Shown here piece after piece: positions 34,824-46,774 of a DNA stretch of 64,000 nucleotides. Source of the DNA: Achatina immaculata (Eukaryota; Mollusca; Gastropoda; Stylommatophora; Achatinidae); contig CM019717.1 in NCBI GenBank assembly GCA_009760885.1, forward strand, positions 47,012,866 through 47,076,865, in the 5' to 3' direction. The position numbers were made by a program, and so were the translations under genes. Below the pieces are notes generated by a model. That model ran no database searches. It saw only the letters and a program-made list of their open reading frames with translations, and was not told where the DNA came from. The first letter of the stretch is position 1, and every line of letters begins with the position of its first letter.

Positions 34824-35262
34824 AATTATATAAGTAAAATAAGATTCTTAAGGGCATGCATCTTTCCCATCGCAACATATGCCTTAACAAAACAGCTGAG
34901 AAACACATAAATGCCTTTGAATGTAAATGCTACAGAAGAGTTCTTTAAATATCACGGACACATAGAAAAGAACAAATATACTACAAGAACTTAATATTGA
35001 AGAAGGCTGGCTAGTAAAGAGACAGAGAAAACTTAAATATATTGGGCACATTAAACGCCATGATAATTTAGAGAAGACCGTATTGGAAGGGTACATAATA
35101 GGAAAATGAAAGAGGGGAAGACCAAGGCGAAGGTGGCCGCAAGACATCGTTGATAATCTGCAAATGGATGCATCAGCAGCAGAGCATCTTGCTTACAACC
35201 GAGAGGCCTACAGGAGTGCTGTTATGGAGGCAAAGTTCCGCAAGGGACATGCAAATGACTGA
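34824..35262 (+). mobile_element. LINE-A 3'-end copy 3
   Basis: It starts AATAAGATTCTTAAGGGCAT and ends AAGTTCCGCAAGGGACATGC with the tail AAATGACTGAC. Broken coding text includes AEKHINAFECKCYRRVL-like, ILGTLNAMIT-like in place of the intact GHIKRH region, and the basic KRGRPRRRW-like motif. 34,486-34,823 before it shows only T-rich DNA with a (TTTA)n tract near 34,755. Confidence 0.9.
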
Positions 35263-37672
35263 CCAACTGGTCTGCTGAAGCACTGATATTCTACGAAGAA
35301 TCTGCCGCTGAGTTCGGGGGGGGGGGGGGGTGGGGTGGGTAGCGTTAAGAAGCGGCTCTATGCTGAAATCTGCGAGTAAAAGACCAACAGCGTGACGGCT
35401 TTGTTGCCCTGTTTAGTGTGGGCCAGGAGGTGAGACCCTGCTGTAGACACGTACACATCATCCCCTGGTTCATCATACACTTCCATGCTTTTAAGGTCTA
35501 TTTTCAGCGTATTCTATTCCGTATATCTATGGTGAAGATATTTTTGGTCGTGTATTTCGCCTTTGTTAATATTTATTCTAGCAGCATGATACAGCATTTA
35601 CAAGCTACTGGGGATCAGGATATTGATTGCGTGCGTGATTTGAATACGTATAAAGTACGAACATACGCAGTAAGCGGATGTTGCATTGTTAATAGGAGCT
35701 GGGAAGATTACGTTGGCTCTTTGAATTAGTGCCATAGGTTTTAACTGTGATCATATTGATGGAGTTTTGTTGTGTATTGCCCTCAGAATAAAAGTAGTTG
35801 AAGCTGCAGTTTGACAAATGGGGAAAGCGATGCTGAAATAGTAAGACAGATTTCTTTCTTCGTGTAATGTGTACTGTACTTGCTTGTATTACTCAACACT
35901 AAACACGTGTTTGCACACACTCTGTCCTGTGCTGTGCCCGTTACGTTTTAATATGAGCATTAGGCCCAGTGACACAACAGGCGTTACATTGGTATACTCC
36001 GTGTAACAAGACAACCCAGATAACAATAACCTCAACTACACATTAAATACACGACATGACCAGTTACATGTAATCAACTAACTCAACACCACAGTTGACA
36101 CTTAACATGAATCCAATAACCACAGGATTCAGCAGACACAAATCAGTAAATGTTTAATGATGAAATCCCATTTGTTCGATGTGTGTTGCAATGATGTGGA
36201 GTGTAAACTTGATGAGAATAATTACAAATGATCACAAAAAAATATGTCCGGGCGACTAACATCGCCATAGGACCAAGTCAGACATTCAGCCTTGACAAAA
36301 CATGCCAAGTTCAAAATTACACATGACTTTCAATCTGACATACTACCTTGTCCAAAACGGGGACACATCAAACACACAATCTACATGACTACTACAACAT
36401 TTGTCCTAAAAAGAACAATCTATCAACTACAACAATTTGTCCTAAAAAGGACAGTCCATCTAACTTACATACTGAACTAAAGAATCTCTGCATCCTTTTC
36501 TAGAATTAAAACACCACAATCTGTCACTACAACATTCTGACCCAAACTGTTCTCTCAAACTCGTTCATACCTCTCGCCTATCAGAATCAACGTGACTCAG
36601 TTCTCCCTTGGAACACGAGATACTTTCTCCGTGCTTAGCATAAACAGATGAGTTGTGGTCTATTAAACTACAACAACAGGGTTTCTCACAAAACAATCTG
36701 TACAGAATAACATTCTGTTACAACAGATACAGATATTTCCCACCCTGTTTGGAGAAATGAAATGGAGATCAGAAGGAATGATGCCAGTGGAATAGAGTTA
36801 TAAAGGAATGTCAAAAGATGGACATCTCTCTCTCTCTCTCTCTCTTGTATTTTCACTCACTCTTGGTGTTTTTCCCCTCCCCATCATTTGATTAGCCACT
36901 GACCTCTATAAGACCTTCAGATTGACAGCAGCAGGTTACTTTTATTATCACACTGTAGCAACTCCCCTAGGAAATATACGGCGTTCTGACGATCGGCCTG
37001 GTCCCTGCCGTGATGGTACTTTCTTGAGAAGCTTAGCAGTGAAATCGTACTGTCTTCGTGTTCTCACTTACGGACAAGAAGTAAGCCGCAGTAATCTTGT
37101 TGTTCCCGTCATCTTTACTGAGCAGAATAGCGGAGAGCTCAACCCACTGCAGCCAGAACACGACAAAACGTAGCATTCCATAGAGAAGTAGCTGAAAATA
37201 CAAGTCGCCGAGAGGCAACCTGAGGTTGTGAGATTTGGACCTCCAAGAATGGTATTTATTTAATAAACCGAATAACGTAAGTCATGGTGGTTTAGTTTGT
37301 AGTTTTTTTTTTTTTTCAGTTGCGTGAATATAACCGTAAGCTGAACTTTTCTGGGGTTAATCAAGAGAGTTCTGTCAGAGCTGGGAGTGACATCTTTCAG
37401 GTGGTGAGCACGAGAATGAGATCAGACATGCAGTGGACTGCTTTGGTCACATGTCTAGGTGAAAGTGTCTGATTCTATTAATTAGATTATCACTGGGGTA
37501 AATCCGGAGATGGTTACTGCCATCTGAATATTAGATTAGATAGAAGGTGCTGTTTTGTCGTGTTTATGGGAAGGGGACCTAAAAAACTGTCGATACGAAC
37601 TGACATCCGGGTTCACTTAGTGTTCGCGTGATCGTCTTTCACAAAAATAGTGGTAGGGTTTTATTTTTCATT
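35263..37672. other. Long stretch without recognised genes
   Basis: A G run is at 35,319-35,331. At 36,370-36,455 a 34-bp direct repeat occurs twice (CTACAACA then TTTGTCCTAAAAAG). (CT)n lies near 36,825-36,845. A 103-codon plus frame at 35,418-35,729 and an 83-codon frame at 36,922-37,173 have no recognisable domains or clear splice context. Confidence 0.5.
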
Positions 37673-38140
37673 CTTTTGTGCATTTGACTTTGAACACCTG
37701 CGTTCACTTCTGTCTTCCTCATTTGACTTTGAACACCTGCGTTCACTTCTGTCTTCCTCATTTGACTTTGAACACCTGCGTTCACTTCTGTCTTCCTCAT
37801 TTGACTTTGAACACCTGCTTTCACTTCTGTCTTCCTCATTTGACTTTGAACACCTGCTTTCACTTCTGTCTTCCTCATTTGACTTTGAACACCTGCTTTC
37901 ACTTCTGTCTTCCTCATTTGACTTTGAACACCTGCTTTCACTTCTGTCTTCCTCATTTGACTTTGAACACCTGCTTTCACTTCTGTCTTCCTCATTTGAC
38001 TTTGAACACCTGCTTTCACTTCTGACTTCCTCATTTGACTTTGAACACCTGCGTTCACTTCTGTCTTCTGCATTTGACTTTGAGCATCAGCATTTACTTC
38101 TATCTTCCGTATTTGATTTTGAATATCTGCTCTCACTTCT
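37673..38140. repeat. 39-bp tandem array, about 12 units
   Basis: The unit is TTTGACTTTGAACACCTGCT, TTCACTTCTGTCTTCCTCA, with CTGCG and CTGCT variants; units at the right end diverge. Length 39 is a multiple of three, so frames stay open on both strands (165-167 codons): FDFEHLLSLLSSS on plus and AGVQSQMRKTEVK on minus. No start context or splice signal supports a gene. Confidence 0.95.
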
Positions 38141-38321
38141 ATATACCGTATAATATAACCGTTTGAATATCTGCGCTCGCTTCTATCAGACCGATTTGAC
38201 CAGTGTACATCGCCATCGACATGGTACTAACAGCAGATAAAACATGTCTTGTTTAAAAAAAACAACATATGGTTGTTGCGAAGGTGTTACTGATTACGTA
38301 CTAGTTGAAATAGTGATGTCA

Positions 38322-38638
38322 GTCAGTCAGTCAGTCATTTGCATGTCCTGTAGGCCTCTTGATTGTAAGCAAGATGGTCTGCTGCTGATGCATCTATTTG
38401 CAGATTATCAACGATGTCTTACAGCTATTTCGCCTTGGTCTTCCTCTCTTTCTTTTCCCCATTGTGTACCCTTCTAAGACTGTCTTCTCTAAATTATCAT
38501 GATGTTTAATATGTCCAAAATATTCTTGTAGTATGGATATATTTGTTTTTCTGCCCATGATATTTGAAGAACTCTTCTGTAGCATTTACATTCAAAGGCA
38601 TTTATATGTTTCTCAGCTGTTTTGTTAAGTTTCCAGGA
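38322..38638 (-). mobile_element. LINE-A 3'-end copy 4, with internal losses
   Basis: A (TGAC)n tail appears as CAGTCAGTCAGTCAGTC on the plus strand, then the LINE-A end. It lacks the CGGAACTTTGCCTCC segment and part of the middle found in the other copies. The far end is GTTTTGTTAAGTTTCCAGG. The basic GKRKRGRPRR motif is still readable on the minus strand. Confidence 0.8.
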
Positions 38639-39074
38639 TTGTTCTTAAGAAAAATTGTGAAGGCTAGAAACAAGTTAGACAGGTAAAAGGAAAAAAAATG
38701 TTTCTGTTGATTCATCTTCCAGTGATCTTTTGCACATCGGTTTAGCCAAGGCTAGTGGAAGATGTTTGAGATGGGACTTTTTGTGTTGTTCTCGTCCACA
38801 ACAGTATGGTGCTCTTTTCAGTGGTCCTGACGTGTTTCTCCTCTTCAGACTGACGGAACCAAGAAAGAAAGGAGTTTTGCAGTAACATTACAAAACACGT
38901 GAAATGTTCGTCTGAGAGTGCGATATTTTGGTAGTGCTCTGTTCCTGTACGAAGACATATAGAAGCAGCTCTGTTTTGTTGAAATATGCAAGAACATATT
39001 GCCTCTGTCACAGCCTTTATTTATTTAAAAAATGTATATCACACGTCTGTACTTATTTAAGATTCTGTGCAACG
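38639..39074. other. Stretch without recognised genes
   Basis: No coding region or repeat is recognised. An 89-codon minus frame at 38,742-39,011 has no family features. Confidence 0.6.
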
Positions 39075-39545
39075 TGCTATTTCTTTGTTAGGTACTTTGT
39101 GTAAGATGGGATAATTTTATGCCTGATTTGCTGTTTGTGCAGCAGTCTGATTTGCTGTTTGTGCAGCAGTCTGATTTGCTGTTTGTGCAGCAGTCTGATT
39201 TGCTGTTTGTGCAGCAGTCTGATTTGCTGTTTGTGCAGCAGTCTGATTTGCTGTTTGTGCAGCAGTCTGATTTGCTGTTTGTGCAGCAGTCTGATTTGCT
39301 GTTTGTGGAGCAGTCTGATTTGCTGTTTGTGCAGCAGTCTGATTTGCTGTTTGTGCAGCAGTCTGATTTGCTGTTTGTGCAGCAGTCTGATTTAATGTTT
39401 ATACAGCAGTCTGATTTGCTGTTTATACAGCAGTCTGATTTACTGTTTATACAGCAGTCTGATTTGCTGTTTATGCAGCATTCTGATATACTTTTTATGC
39501 AGCAGTCTGATTTGATACTATTTCTTACGTACATTTAATGATATG
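39075..39545 (+). mobile_element. Element with 24-bp tandem core, copy 2
   Basis: Left flank TTAGGTACTTTGTGTAAGAT, GGGATAATT; about sixteen units of TGATTTGCTGTTTGTGCAGC-AGTC, highly alike on the left and more diverged on the right (TTTATACAGC variants); right flank GATACTATTTCTTACGTAC. It is the same element as 25,455-25,690 but with more and more uniform core units. Confidence 0.8.
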
Positions 39546-40384
39546 CAGCTTAAGATACAAAATTCAAAGAACTCTGAACTGTATTATATTAGTTTAATAT
39601 TTTGTTGTCGTTTTGCTGATGTTGTCATAATACGACACGAAATCCTCTATATCTCTAACTTATCGCTGTTGATGGCGGTAAGCTTAGTTTGGATTGAAAC
39701 TTGCTTTTCTCCCCCTCCACGTTGTTGAAAGCTTTTGAAAGCGGAATCTGGGATGTGATTTTCTCGGGATTGATTTTGCCCCCTCTAGGCTTCGGCATTT
39801 CGGTGTTTCTTGCTTGAGCTTCTCCCGGCTCTAATAGCTTTGTTGACGTCCAGCGTTTGCCTGAACGGACTTGAGACGTAATCAGGTTGTAAGTAGTAAT
39901 CGAGTTTTGTGCATCACGGGCCCGAGCGTTTTCTGCCTCATCCGACGAGTTGGTCCCGGTGGAGTTTTTATCATATCGACGAAGTGGCATGGTTTATGCT
40001 TCCTGGTGAATGTGCTAATAAACAGAAACAAGAACGGTATTCTTATAAGATACAAGCGACCTGCAAGTTTTCCCCCGAGTCTGTACGAGACGATTGTTGC
40101 AAACCTTGTGTTCTTCCGCGCGCCAGCGCAAGTTGTATCAAAAGAAGGCGATTACAAAGCCAAAGAAGAAAAAAAAAGTATGATAGACCTTGCTGTATGA
40201 AGCATGTGGTTATTGTTGTTGGAACTTCTTTAATACGATTTTTGTGGTGCTGAAACGAACATTTTTTTAAAATAAAAAAATCAGAGATTCTTTTAAAAAT
40301 CTTTTAAGTACAGTATCATCTAATACCAAAATTTTCTATGTTCGTTGCTGGACTTAGCTTTGTTTTCAATCTCTCTCTCTCTCT
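39546..40384. other. Stretch with overlapping open frames, unassigned
   Basis: Around 39,655-40,253 three frames are open: a 111-codon minus frame (39,990-39,655) and plus frames of 109 and 114 codons. The 114-codon frame (39,909-40,253) is rich in Cys, with CKFSPESVRDDCCKPCVLP and a basic RRLQSQRRKKK tail. It could be an exon, but no family or splice structure was recognised. (CT)n at about 40,369-40,384 is the tail of the LINE-D copy that follows. Confidence 0.35.
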
Positions 40385-41465
40385 TAACCTTAAGTGCCCA
40401 GGGCACATGGGGCTTCTGCAAGGGTTTTCCACAAATGCCTGTCTTTCGCCTTTTTTTCTGCTCTTGCCCAGGTGAGCCCTCTATTGCTCAACATCCTTTC
40501 TGTTGTTCTTCTCCATGTCTCTTTTGGTCTACCCTTACTTCTGCTCCCCTGTGGTGTCCATCTTAGTGCTATTTTTGGTAGTGAGTTGTCAGTCATTCGG
40601 AGCACATGTCCCAACCATCGCCAGCGTCTTTCCTCAATAATTGTTGTCAGTGGTTCATCTGCATTTCTGCCAATAAGATGTTATTTCTTATGGTGTTTGG
40701 CCAAAATATTTTTAAATTCTACGTAAACATTTAGTCTGGAAAGAATTCAACTTGTTTTCTATGGTTTTGGTGATTTTCCAGCATTCACTTCCATATAGTA
40801 GTACACTTAGAACATTACTCTTAAATATCCTGATTTTCATATTTATGCTTAGTTTATTTGATTTCCATATATTCTGTAGCATTGCAAAAGCCTGGTTTGC
40901 TCTAGTAAGTCTGCTGTTGATGTCCTCTGTGCTGTCTCCATTTTCTACTACTCTGCTGCCAAGGTATACAAATTCGTTGACCTCCTCCACTAACTTGTTA
41001 TCTACTCTGAGTACATTTCTGTTGTTCACATTTTGCTTCATTAACTTTGTCTTTCCTACGTTGATCTTTGTTGTTTGCATTCTGGGTTAACTTGTTTATT
41101 TTATCTTGCATATCTTTGTGACTGCTTGATAATAGACAAATGTCGTCCGCAAAGTCAAGGTCCTCCAGCACTGTGTTAAGGGTCCATTGTAATCCTCTGC
41201 GTTTGTCTGATGTTGCCTCCTTCATTAACCAGTCTACTGCCAAGATAAATAATGTTGGTGATAGTACACATCCCTGTTTCACTCCTGTTTGTACCCTAAA
41301 GCTGCTGGAGGTATGTTCTCCACAGATAACTTTGCACTGAAAACCCTCTTATAGGGCTTTGATTACATTAACTATTTTATGGGGAAGGCCATGCCATCTT
41401 AGGATTTTCCACAGTGCATCTCTGTTGACACTGTCAAAGGCTTTCTCAAAATCTATTTGTTTTCA
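40385..41465 (-). mobile_element. LINE-D, 5'-truncated reverse transcriptase to 3' end
   Basis: Reading down from 41,465: FEKAFDSVNRDALWKILRWH with GLPHKIV (polymerase fingers), TGVKQGCVLSPTLFILAVDW, LEDLDFADDICLLSS (catalytic DD), NVGKTKLMK, VYLGSRVVENGDSTEDI, LLYGSECWKITKTIENKLNS, LRRI, GHVLRMTDNSLPKIALRW, GRPKETWRRTTERML, AKDRHLWKTLAEAPCALGT, and an (AG)n tail at the insertion point. Frames are interrupted in at least three places. It is cut within the polymerase domain, so the endonuclease is missing. Confidence 0.92.
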
Positions 41466-43229
41466 ATGCAGTGTTAGAATAGGAAGCGGGAATGGGTTAT
41501 TTTGATGTGTGTGTGTGTGTATGCGCACGGCGCGTGCATGTAGATTGTTTTGGTTCATTGTGGTGAGGCTTAAGCTCACACACAAGGATTCTAGTTTTTT
41601 TTTATATCAGTGAATTTTTTTCGGTAGTAATTTTCACTCGGGCGTTTTTTTTTTCCTCCTCAGGTAGAAAATTCCGAAAGTATCAACGTTGTTCTGTGGG
41701 TGACGCTAAGATTTAAAAGAGAAGACAACAAATTCGAGTAAAAATCAGATTTTCATTTCTTCTCCCGCCATTTTTTACGGGCTGGGGCGTGTAATGATAT
41801 TAATAGTAATGCCTTTGTGTATACTATCGCTAACTTTAGATAGTATTGCTCTGTTGTACCCGACTCCGAACTTCACCAACAGATCTTTCACATTCTTTGA
41901 TGATGCCATTGTCAACATTTCTATGTAATTGTCACGGCAGTTGACTTCTTGCACGTTATGAAACAGGCATCCAGGCTCTGGAGCACGTCCTGCAGCTCAG
42001 ACTCCTCAGACAAAAAACTCGAAGCCTGCTTTTGGCCACAGAGAGCTACACTGGATGACAAACTATGGTGCGCAAAATCATGGCCTGCAGAAGACTTGCA
42101 CAGTTTACCCGGACATTAAATATAAATGTCTGAGGCTAAAACAATGGAAGGCAGAGAGGCTGCATTAGATTGCTTTGGCATTGTCCTGTTTCTGTGTGTG
42201 TGTGTTTTTTTTTGTGTACATCAGCTTCTGCATGATAAACTCTTTAAATCATATGTATCTTATATGCATCGACCAACACAAGACGTGTTTACACGCGCTG
42301 TCTGTTTTTTAATCATCTGTCTCTTCCACAAGTAGATATGCACAGGTAATGAATGACAACACCTGCTGTTTTCAAGGGTTGTGAACTGATTTTGTTGTTG
42401 TTGTTGTTGTTGTTGTACTCAGTTGATTGACAGAATCTTTCTTTCTTTCTTTCTTTCTTTAAATTTGGCTTTTACAGGTATTCATAATTTATCATTCTAG
42501 CCGTACTAAATTTACTTAATGCTCCTCGGGGAAGATTCGGGTAGAAAAAGAAGTACAGAACGGTAAATAAACCCCCTCTTGTGTGCTTATGCGTGAATGC
42601 GCGAGCTCGTATACACACAGAAACACACACATGCACACCCTTCAAACCGGCCTCTAAAGAAAAACCAATACATTCAATGTTTTCCTATCTTTCCTATCTT
42701 TTTCATTTCGTTTTATGATGATTTCTCTCTCTCTCTCCCCCCCCCCTCCTTTTTTTTCCACGTCAAAGAAGTTGAAACAAGAATCAAGAATGCTTGTCCC
42801 TGTTTCTTGGTGTCTTCAGTGAGAAAAACGAGAATGAGGAAGCAAAGAGAGGGGGAGAGAGAGAGAGGGGGGGGGGTGGGAGAGAGAATATCTGAATGGG
42901 CTGACTAGGTTGCAAATGAAGGGAAAAGTCAGACTATTTGGAAACACGAAGTCAGCGCACATAATAGAAAAGTATGAGCGCCAACGCCCACCAACATGGC
43001 TCAGAATCAGTATCCTCATCATTTCTATCCATGCTGGAATGGTAACGTTTCTTTTATTTAGTTAGTCTGTGTGATCAAGGGAAGGAACCAGTGATACGCC
43101 TCTGACTCCACAGGGCGTGAGAAGAAGGCACATCTAGGCGTGGCCAGAGTCTCCTAGAGAAATTTTGCAAATTGGCGAAAAACTTCACCACCCTCGTGCA
43201 TATTTTTTCTTCAATTCCGGGCCCGGAGC
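41466..43229. other. Long stretch without recognised genes
   Basis: Microsatellites: (GT)n near 41,506-41,522, (GTT)n at about 42,391-42,415, (TTTC)n at about 42,439-42,461, and (CT)n with C and G runs near 42,725-42,745 and 42,855-42,880. A minus-strand frame near 42,115-41,930 is open but has no family features. Confidence 0.5.
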
Positions 43230-43338
43230 CCTCTGGCCCCACCCTTAAAATAGGAAAAATCCTCCGGGCCTATCCTTAAAATAGGAAAAATCCTCCTGGC
43301 CTCCACCCTTAAAATAGGAAAAATCCTCCGGGCCCCTG
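43230..43338. repeat. Three-copy 36-bp repeat
   Basis: Three copies of CCTTAAAATAGGAAAAATCC-TCCGGGCC separated by CCTATC or CCACC, immediately before a SINE-1 copy. Confidence 0.85.
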
Positions 43339-43522
43339 AGTTGCGAAGTGGGTAGTGTGATAGTCTCTCTTGATAGGTCGGTGGTTCGAATACGGCCGGA
43401 GGCGTCCTTAGTAATTCAGCCGTGGAAATTGGTATCTGACTTCAGGAGAAAGACAAAGGAAAGGCGGTCAAGCATGATGATGACAGGTCAAGAAAAATAT
43501 GGACATTTAACACCAGTCATCA
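43338..43522 (+). mobile_element. SINE-1 copy
   Basis: A-box-like TTGCGAAGTGGGTAGTGTGA near 43,343, B box GGTTCGAATACGG near 43,382, then GTGGAAATTGGTATCTGACT, AAAGGCGGTCAAGCATGATG and GACAGGTCAAGAAAAATATG. Compared with 61,981-62,217 the body has a deletion after CATGATG, and the expected ATTACCTTTACC end is replaced by the start of the 42-bp array. Confidence 0.85.
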
Positions 43523-43862
43523 CCATGGCATAATTGGGCTACCTTGCTAGATTCTATCTTTGTCGGACGCCATGAATGAGCTACCTTGCTAGATTCTATC
43601 TTTGTTGGACGCCATGATTGGGCAACCTTGCTAGATTCTATCTGTTGGACGCCATGATTGGGCTACCTTGGTTTCTATCTTTGTTGGACGCCATGAATGG
43701 GCTACCTTGCTAGATTCTATCTTTGTTGGACGCCATGATTGGGCTACCTTGCTAGATTCTATCTTTGTTGGACGCCATGATTGGGCAACCTTGCTAGATT
43801 CTATCTTTGTTGGACGCCATGAATGGGGTACCTTGCTAGATTCTTTGTTGGAGGCCAAATGA
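43523..43862. repeat. 42-bp tandem array, about 8 units
   Basis: The unit is GATTGGGCTACCTTGCTAGA, TTCTATCTTTGTTGGACGCC, AT. Some units have GAATGGGC, and two have internal deletions. Frames stay open on both strands (LDSIFVGRHDWATL on plus). The array starts at the truncated SINE-1 end. Confidence 0.95.
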
Positions 43863-45764
43863 CGATCGAATGTTGTCAGTAAACCCACCTGGGAATGTTG
43901 TTGCGTCAGTGACGAAATGCTGATTATAAAAATAACAGCATTCTCGCAGACTACATTTATGACTTAATAAAAACGGCGATCAAGTTCATGATCAAAGGAT
44001 TTATGACGGCGATCTAGGAACTTCACTTTCATATCTCCTCGGTGATCACACAGAGACGTAGGTGTTATGTGTAACTAATTAACTTCGAAGGAAATGTCTG
44101 TATGAGGTTGATATAATTGTATAGTTTCTGGGGATCCCAGCCTTACCATGCTAATGAGAGGACGGACGAAAATCTGTCATCGTCACACTCGATCAATTAA
44201 CGCTCAGACTGAGGTCGAGCTTTTAAAAAATATTTGTAAAAACTTATATCCTGTTTTTATATTTAAGTGCGCACAGTTTCCCATTTGTTTAATCCATGCC
44301 TTGTAAACATGCTATTTTGTACTTTAATGCATGCCTACGTCCTGTTGAAGCTTGTTTGTTCTTTCGTGCATTGAGAGCAAAGGTGCTTGTGGTAAGGAAC
44401 TCCGTGCACTTATATGGTCGACGAATGTCCTGGCAAGGACTCTGCCCCACCAGTTAATGATGGCGTCCATTCTACCTGGTGGACAGGGAATGAATTGTCT
44501 GATGAGAAAGACCACTTTTTTGGGTCCGCCCTGAACCCACTCCTCATCCAACTGCATGTTCATGTTTCAGGTTCAGAGAACGCGGGTCGGCAGTTCCACA
44601 TAGAACAAGAAAGGTCTTGTAGTTCATGTTTGTTGGTTAAATCATGTGATGTTTTCAGTTGTTTGTTCAACTTACGTTCACGTCTTCACGTAGAGAAAAA
44701 CCAGTAGACCACGAACAGGGGTCAAGAGTATGGCAAATGAAAATAGTGAAGCACTGGTGTAAGATGAAAACGTTGTTTGAAGAAGGAAACATAGTGCTGT
44801 AGTATGCTATATGTACTTTTGATTATTTTTAAAAAATCGGAAAGGAAGATAAAACGATATGTAAATCAAATTAGCAAATAAGTGAGTGCATATGCTATAA
44901 ACATAGCAGCAACTTTGACGAGCTAATGCTGTCCTAAGTCACGTTTCATATTGTATAGAAAGTCTTGAGTTGTCACTGTGTGCATAACCCATGGTCCGTT
45001 TTCCTATACATTCGCGGCTGACGTGTTATTATTTGCTACGTGAAAGAAAATCAATGAAGCAAAAAGCCATGACAGAAGATCAAAACATGTGAAAGCAGGG
45101 GTTCTCTGCATCGCAACCACCACTTTCCGTCAGCTACAGCATGGCGTCAAGGACGGCTCCGAGATTATAGCGAACATGTTCGATCAGCCTTCTGCTCGTT
45201 TTTGCTTCGTTGGCTTCCTATTGATGTATTCTCTCTGCCAGCTCACAAACCGGATTGAAAAATAAAAAAGAATCAGTTGTCGTTTGTGTTTCAGGTTTTC
45301 ATGTTTAATTGGTTGCGGGTGCTCGCTTTTCAATGCCTGGTCGATCCCCTCACCCCCCCCCCCCGCCCAGGGTTTGTGATTAAAAATGAGACAGACATCC
45401 CCCTTTGGTGTAAATAATGTAAGCACTTTTGAAAGATAATCTCATTTGCTGCCAGTGGCGGTGGGCAGTGGTTGATCTTGAATATTGTAACATGAAACAT
45501 CTAAAGTTTTAAAAAGTGCAGAATCATAGAGATAGTGAAATAGAAATCACAATCATAGCACCTTATGAAGATTTTTTAAAGACAGTGCCAAAATATTGGT
45601 TTGGAATTTTGTAATTAATTAATTAATTAATTTTTTTATAACATTCATAAAGATCAGTCAGTAAAATATACCACTTTCTGCGCTGGAATGTTCCTTTCAT
45701 AAACTGTAAAATTAACGGTGTAAAGCCGCGAAATACAATCCCTTACACATTCCTACCGTATCAG
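43863..45764. other. Long stretch without recognised genes
   Basis: Overlapping frames at 44,324-44,707 on both strands are open (79 and 97 codons) but show no domain. A C run is near 45,353-45,364 and (AATT)n near 45,617-45,632. Nothing else is recognised. Confidence 0.5.
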
Positions 45765-46045
45765 CATAAAGTTATAATTCTTATATCCTACACCCTTTCA
45801 GTGGCAGCTCTTATCTTAGCGGCATAAAGTTACAATTCCTGTATCCTGCATCTTTCCATTAGTAACTCCTATCTTATCAGCTTAAAGTCACAATTCCTGT
45901 ATCCTGCATCTTTCCATTAGTAACTCCTACCTTATCAGCTTAAAGTCACAATTCCTGTATCCTGCATCTTTCCATTAGTAACTCCTACCTTATCAGCTTA
46001 AAGTCACAATTACTGTATCCTGCATCTTTCCAGTAGCAACATGAT
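45765..46045. repeat. 58-bp tandem repeat, about 4.7 units
   Basis: The unit is CACAATTCCTGTATCCTGCA, TCTTTCCATTAGTAACTCCT, ACCTTATCAGCTTAAAGT. The two middle units are nearly identical; the first is clearly diverged. Confidence 0.92.
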
Positions 46046-46448
46046 GGAACACCTGCAGTCATATAACTATAGAATCACAAGCCTTCATCCTGTGTAAACA
46101 TTCCTTCGTTCAGTAAACCACCGATCTATGGCAAAAGATGGTGCATTTTGCCTGTTTTTAGGGAAAAGATGCTGTAGATGTTTCCCATTGCTTTAGTCAG
46201 ATTATCATTAGCATTGACCTTTTTTTTTCTGCGTCATCGTGGAATTCATTCGAGCAGTAAAGAAGAGGATCAAGTTTTTTCCAGATACAATGTCGTAGAA
46301 GAGTCCCCATAATGTCTGCAGCATTATCCCAGTTCTCGCGATAGCACCGATACGGTGGAAGTCAGAGTCGTTTGACCTCAAGTCTAATATTCATATCTAC
46401 CACAGATAGGGAGTACTTGATAACGTCGAGTTAAACAGTCCATACGTA
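46046..46448. other. Stretch before the mariner derivative
   Basis: No gene or repeat is recognised. TA at 46,447-46,448 is the left target duplication of the element that follows. Confidence 0.6.
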
Positions 46449-46611
46449 GGAGGGTGGTACCGAAAGTCGTGAGCAAATATTTTTTTAAATCAGAATTTAT
46501 AAATAGAGAAAATATAAATGTATCATCTTAATCTGCATCATTTGCACTTCATGTAGAGGTCACATGACGTCACCATCATGTGTCACGTGACCACACGGAA
46601 CATAAACAAAA

Positions 46612-46774
46612 TGGCGGGTGCTGAAGTTTAGTTTCGTCAACATGCTGTTATTGAGTTCCTCGTTAAAGAGGAAATCCCCGCTGCTGAAATTCACCAAAAA
46701 CTTCAGATTGCTTATGGAGATGTGGGTATGGGTGCTAGCAGTATTAAGAAGTGGGTGAAACATTTCAAATATGG
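46612..46774 (+). pseudogene. Mariner transposase N-terminus, 5' piece
   Basis: ATGGCGGGTGCTGAAG starts MAGAEV, then a stop, FRQHAVIEFLVKEEIPAAEI, HQKLQIAYGDVGMGASSIKK and WVKHFKYG, the first helix-turn-helix of a mariner transposase. It breaks off at the insertion and resumes at 48,243 with FKDGNTSI. Confidence 0.85.

Noticed and set aside
37639..38153. Overlapping frames of 165 and 167 codons on opposite strands
   Set aside because: By-product of a 39-bp array that happens to lack stops on both strands.
39088..39538. Frames of 139-148 codons on both strands
   Set aside because: By-product of the 24-bp core of the element at 39,075-39,545.
41930..42120. Minus-strand frame with an exon-like composition
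   Set aside because: No family features, no convincing splice sites, and the frame is bounded by stops at short distance.
44324..44707. Opposed 79- and 97-codon frames as a gene
   Set aside because: Neither shows a domain, and length alone is not enough in a 64-kb window.
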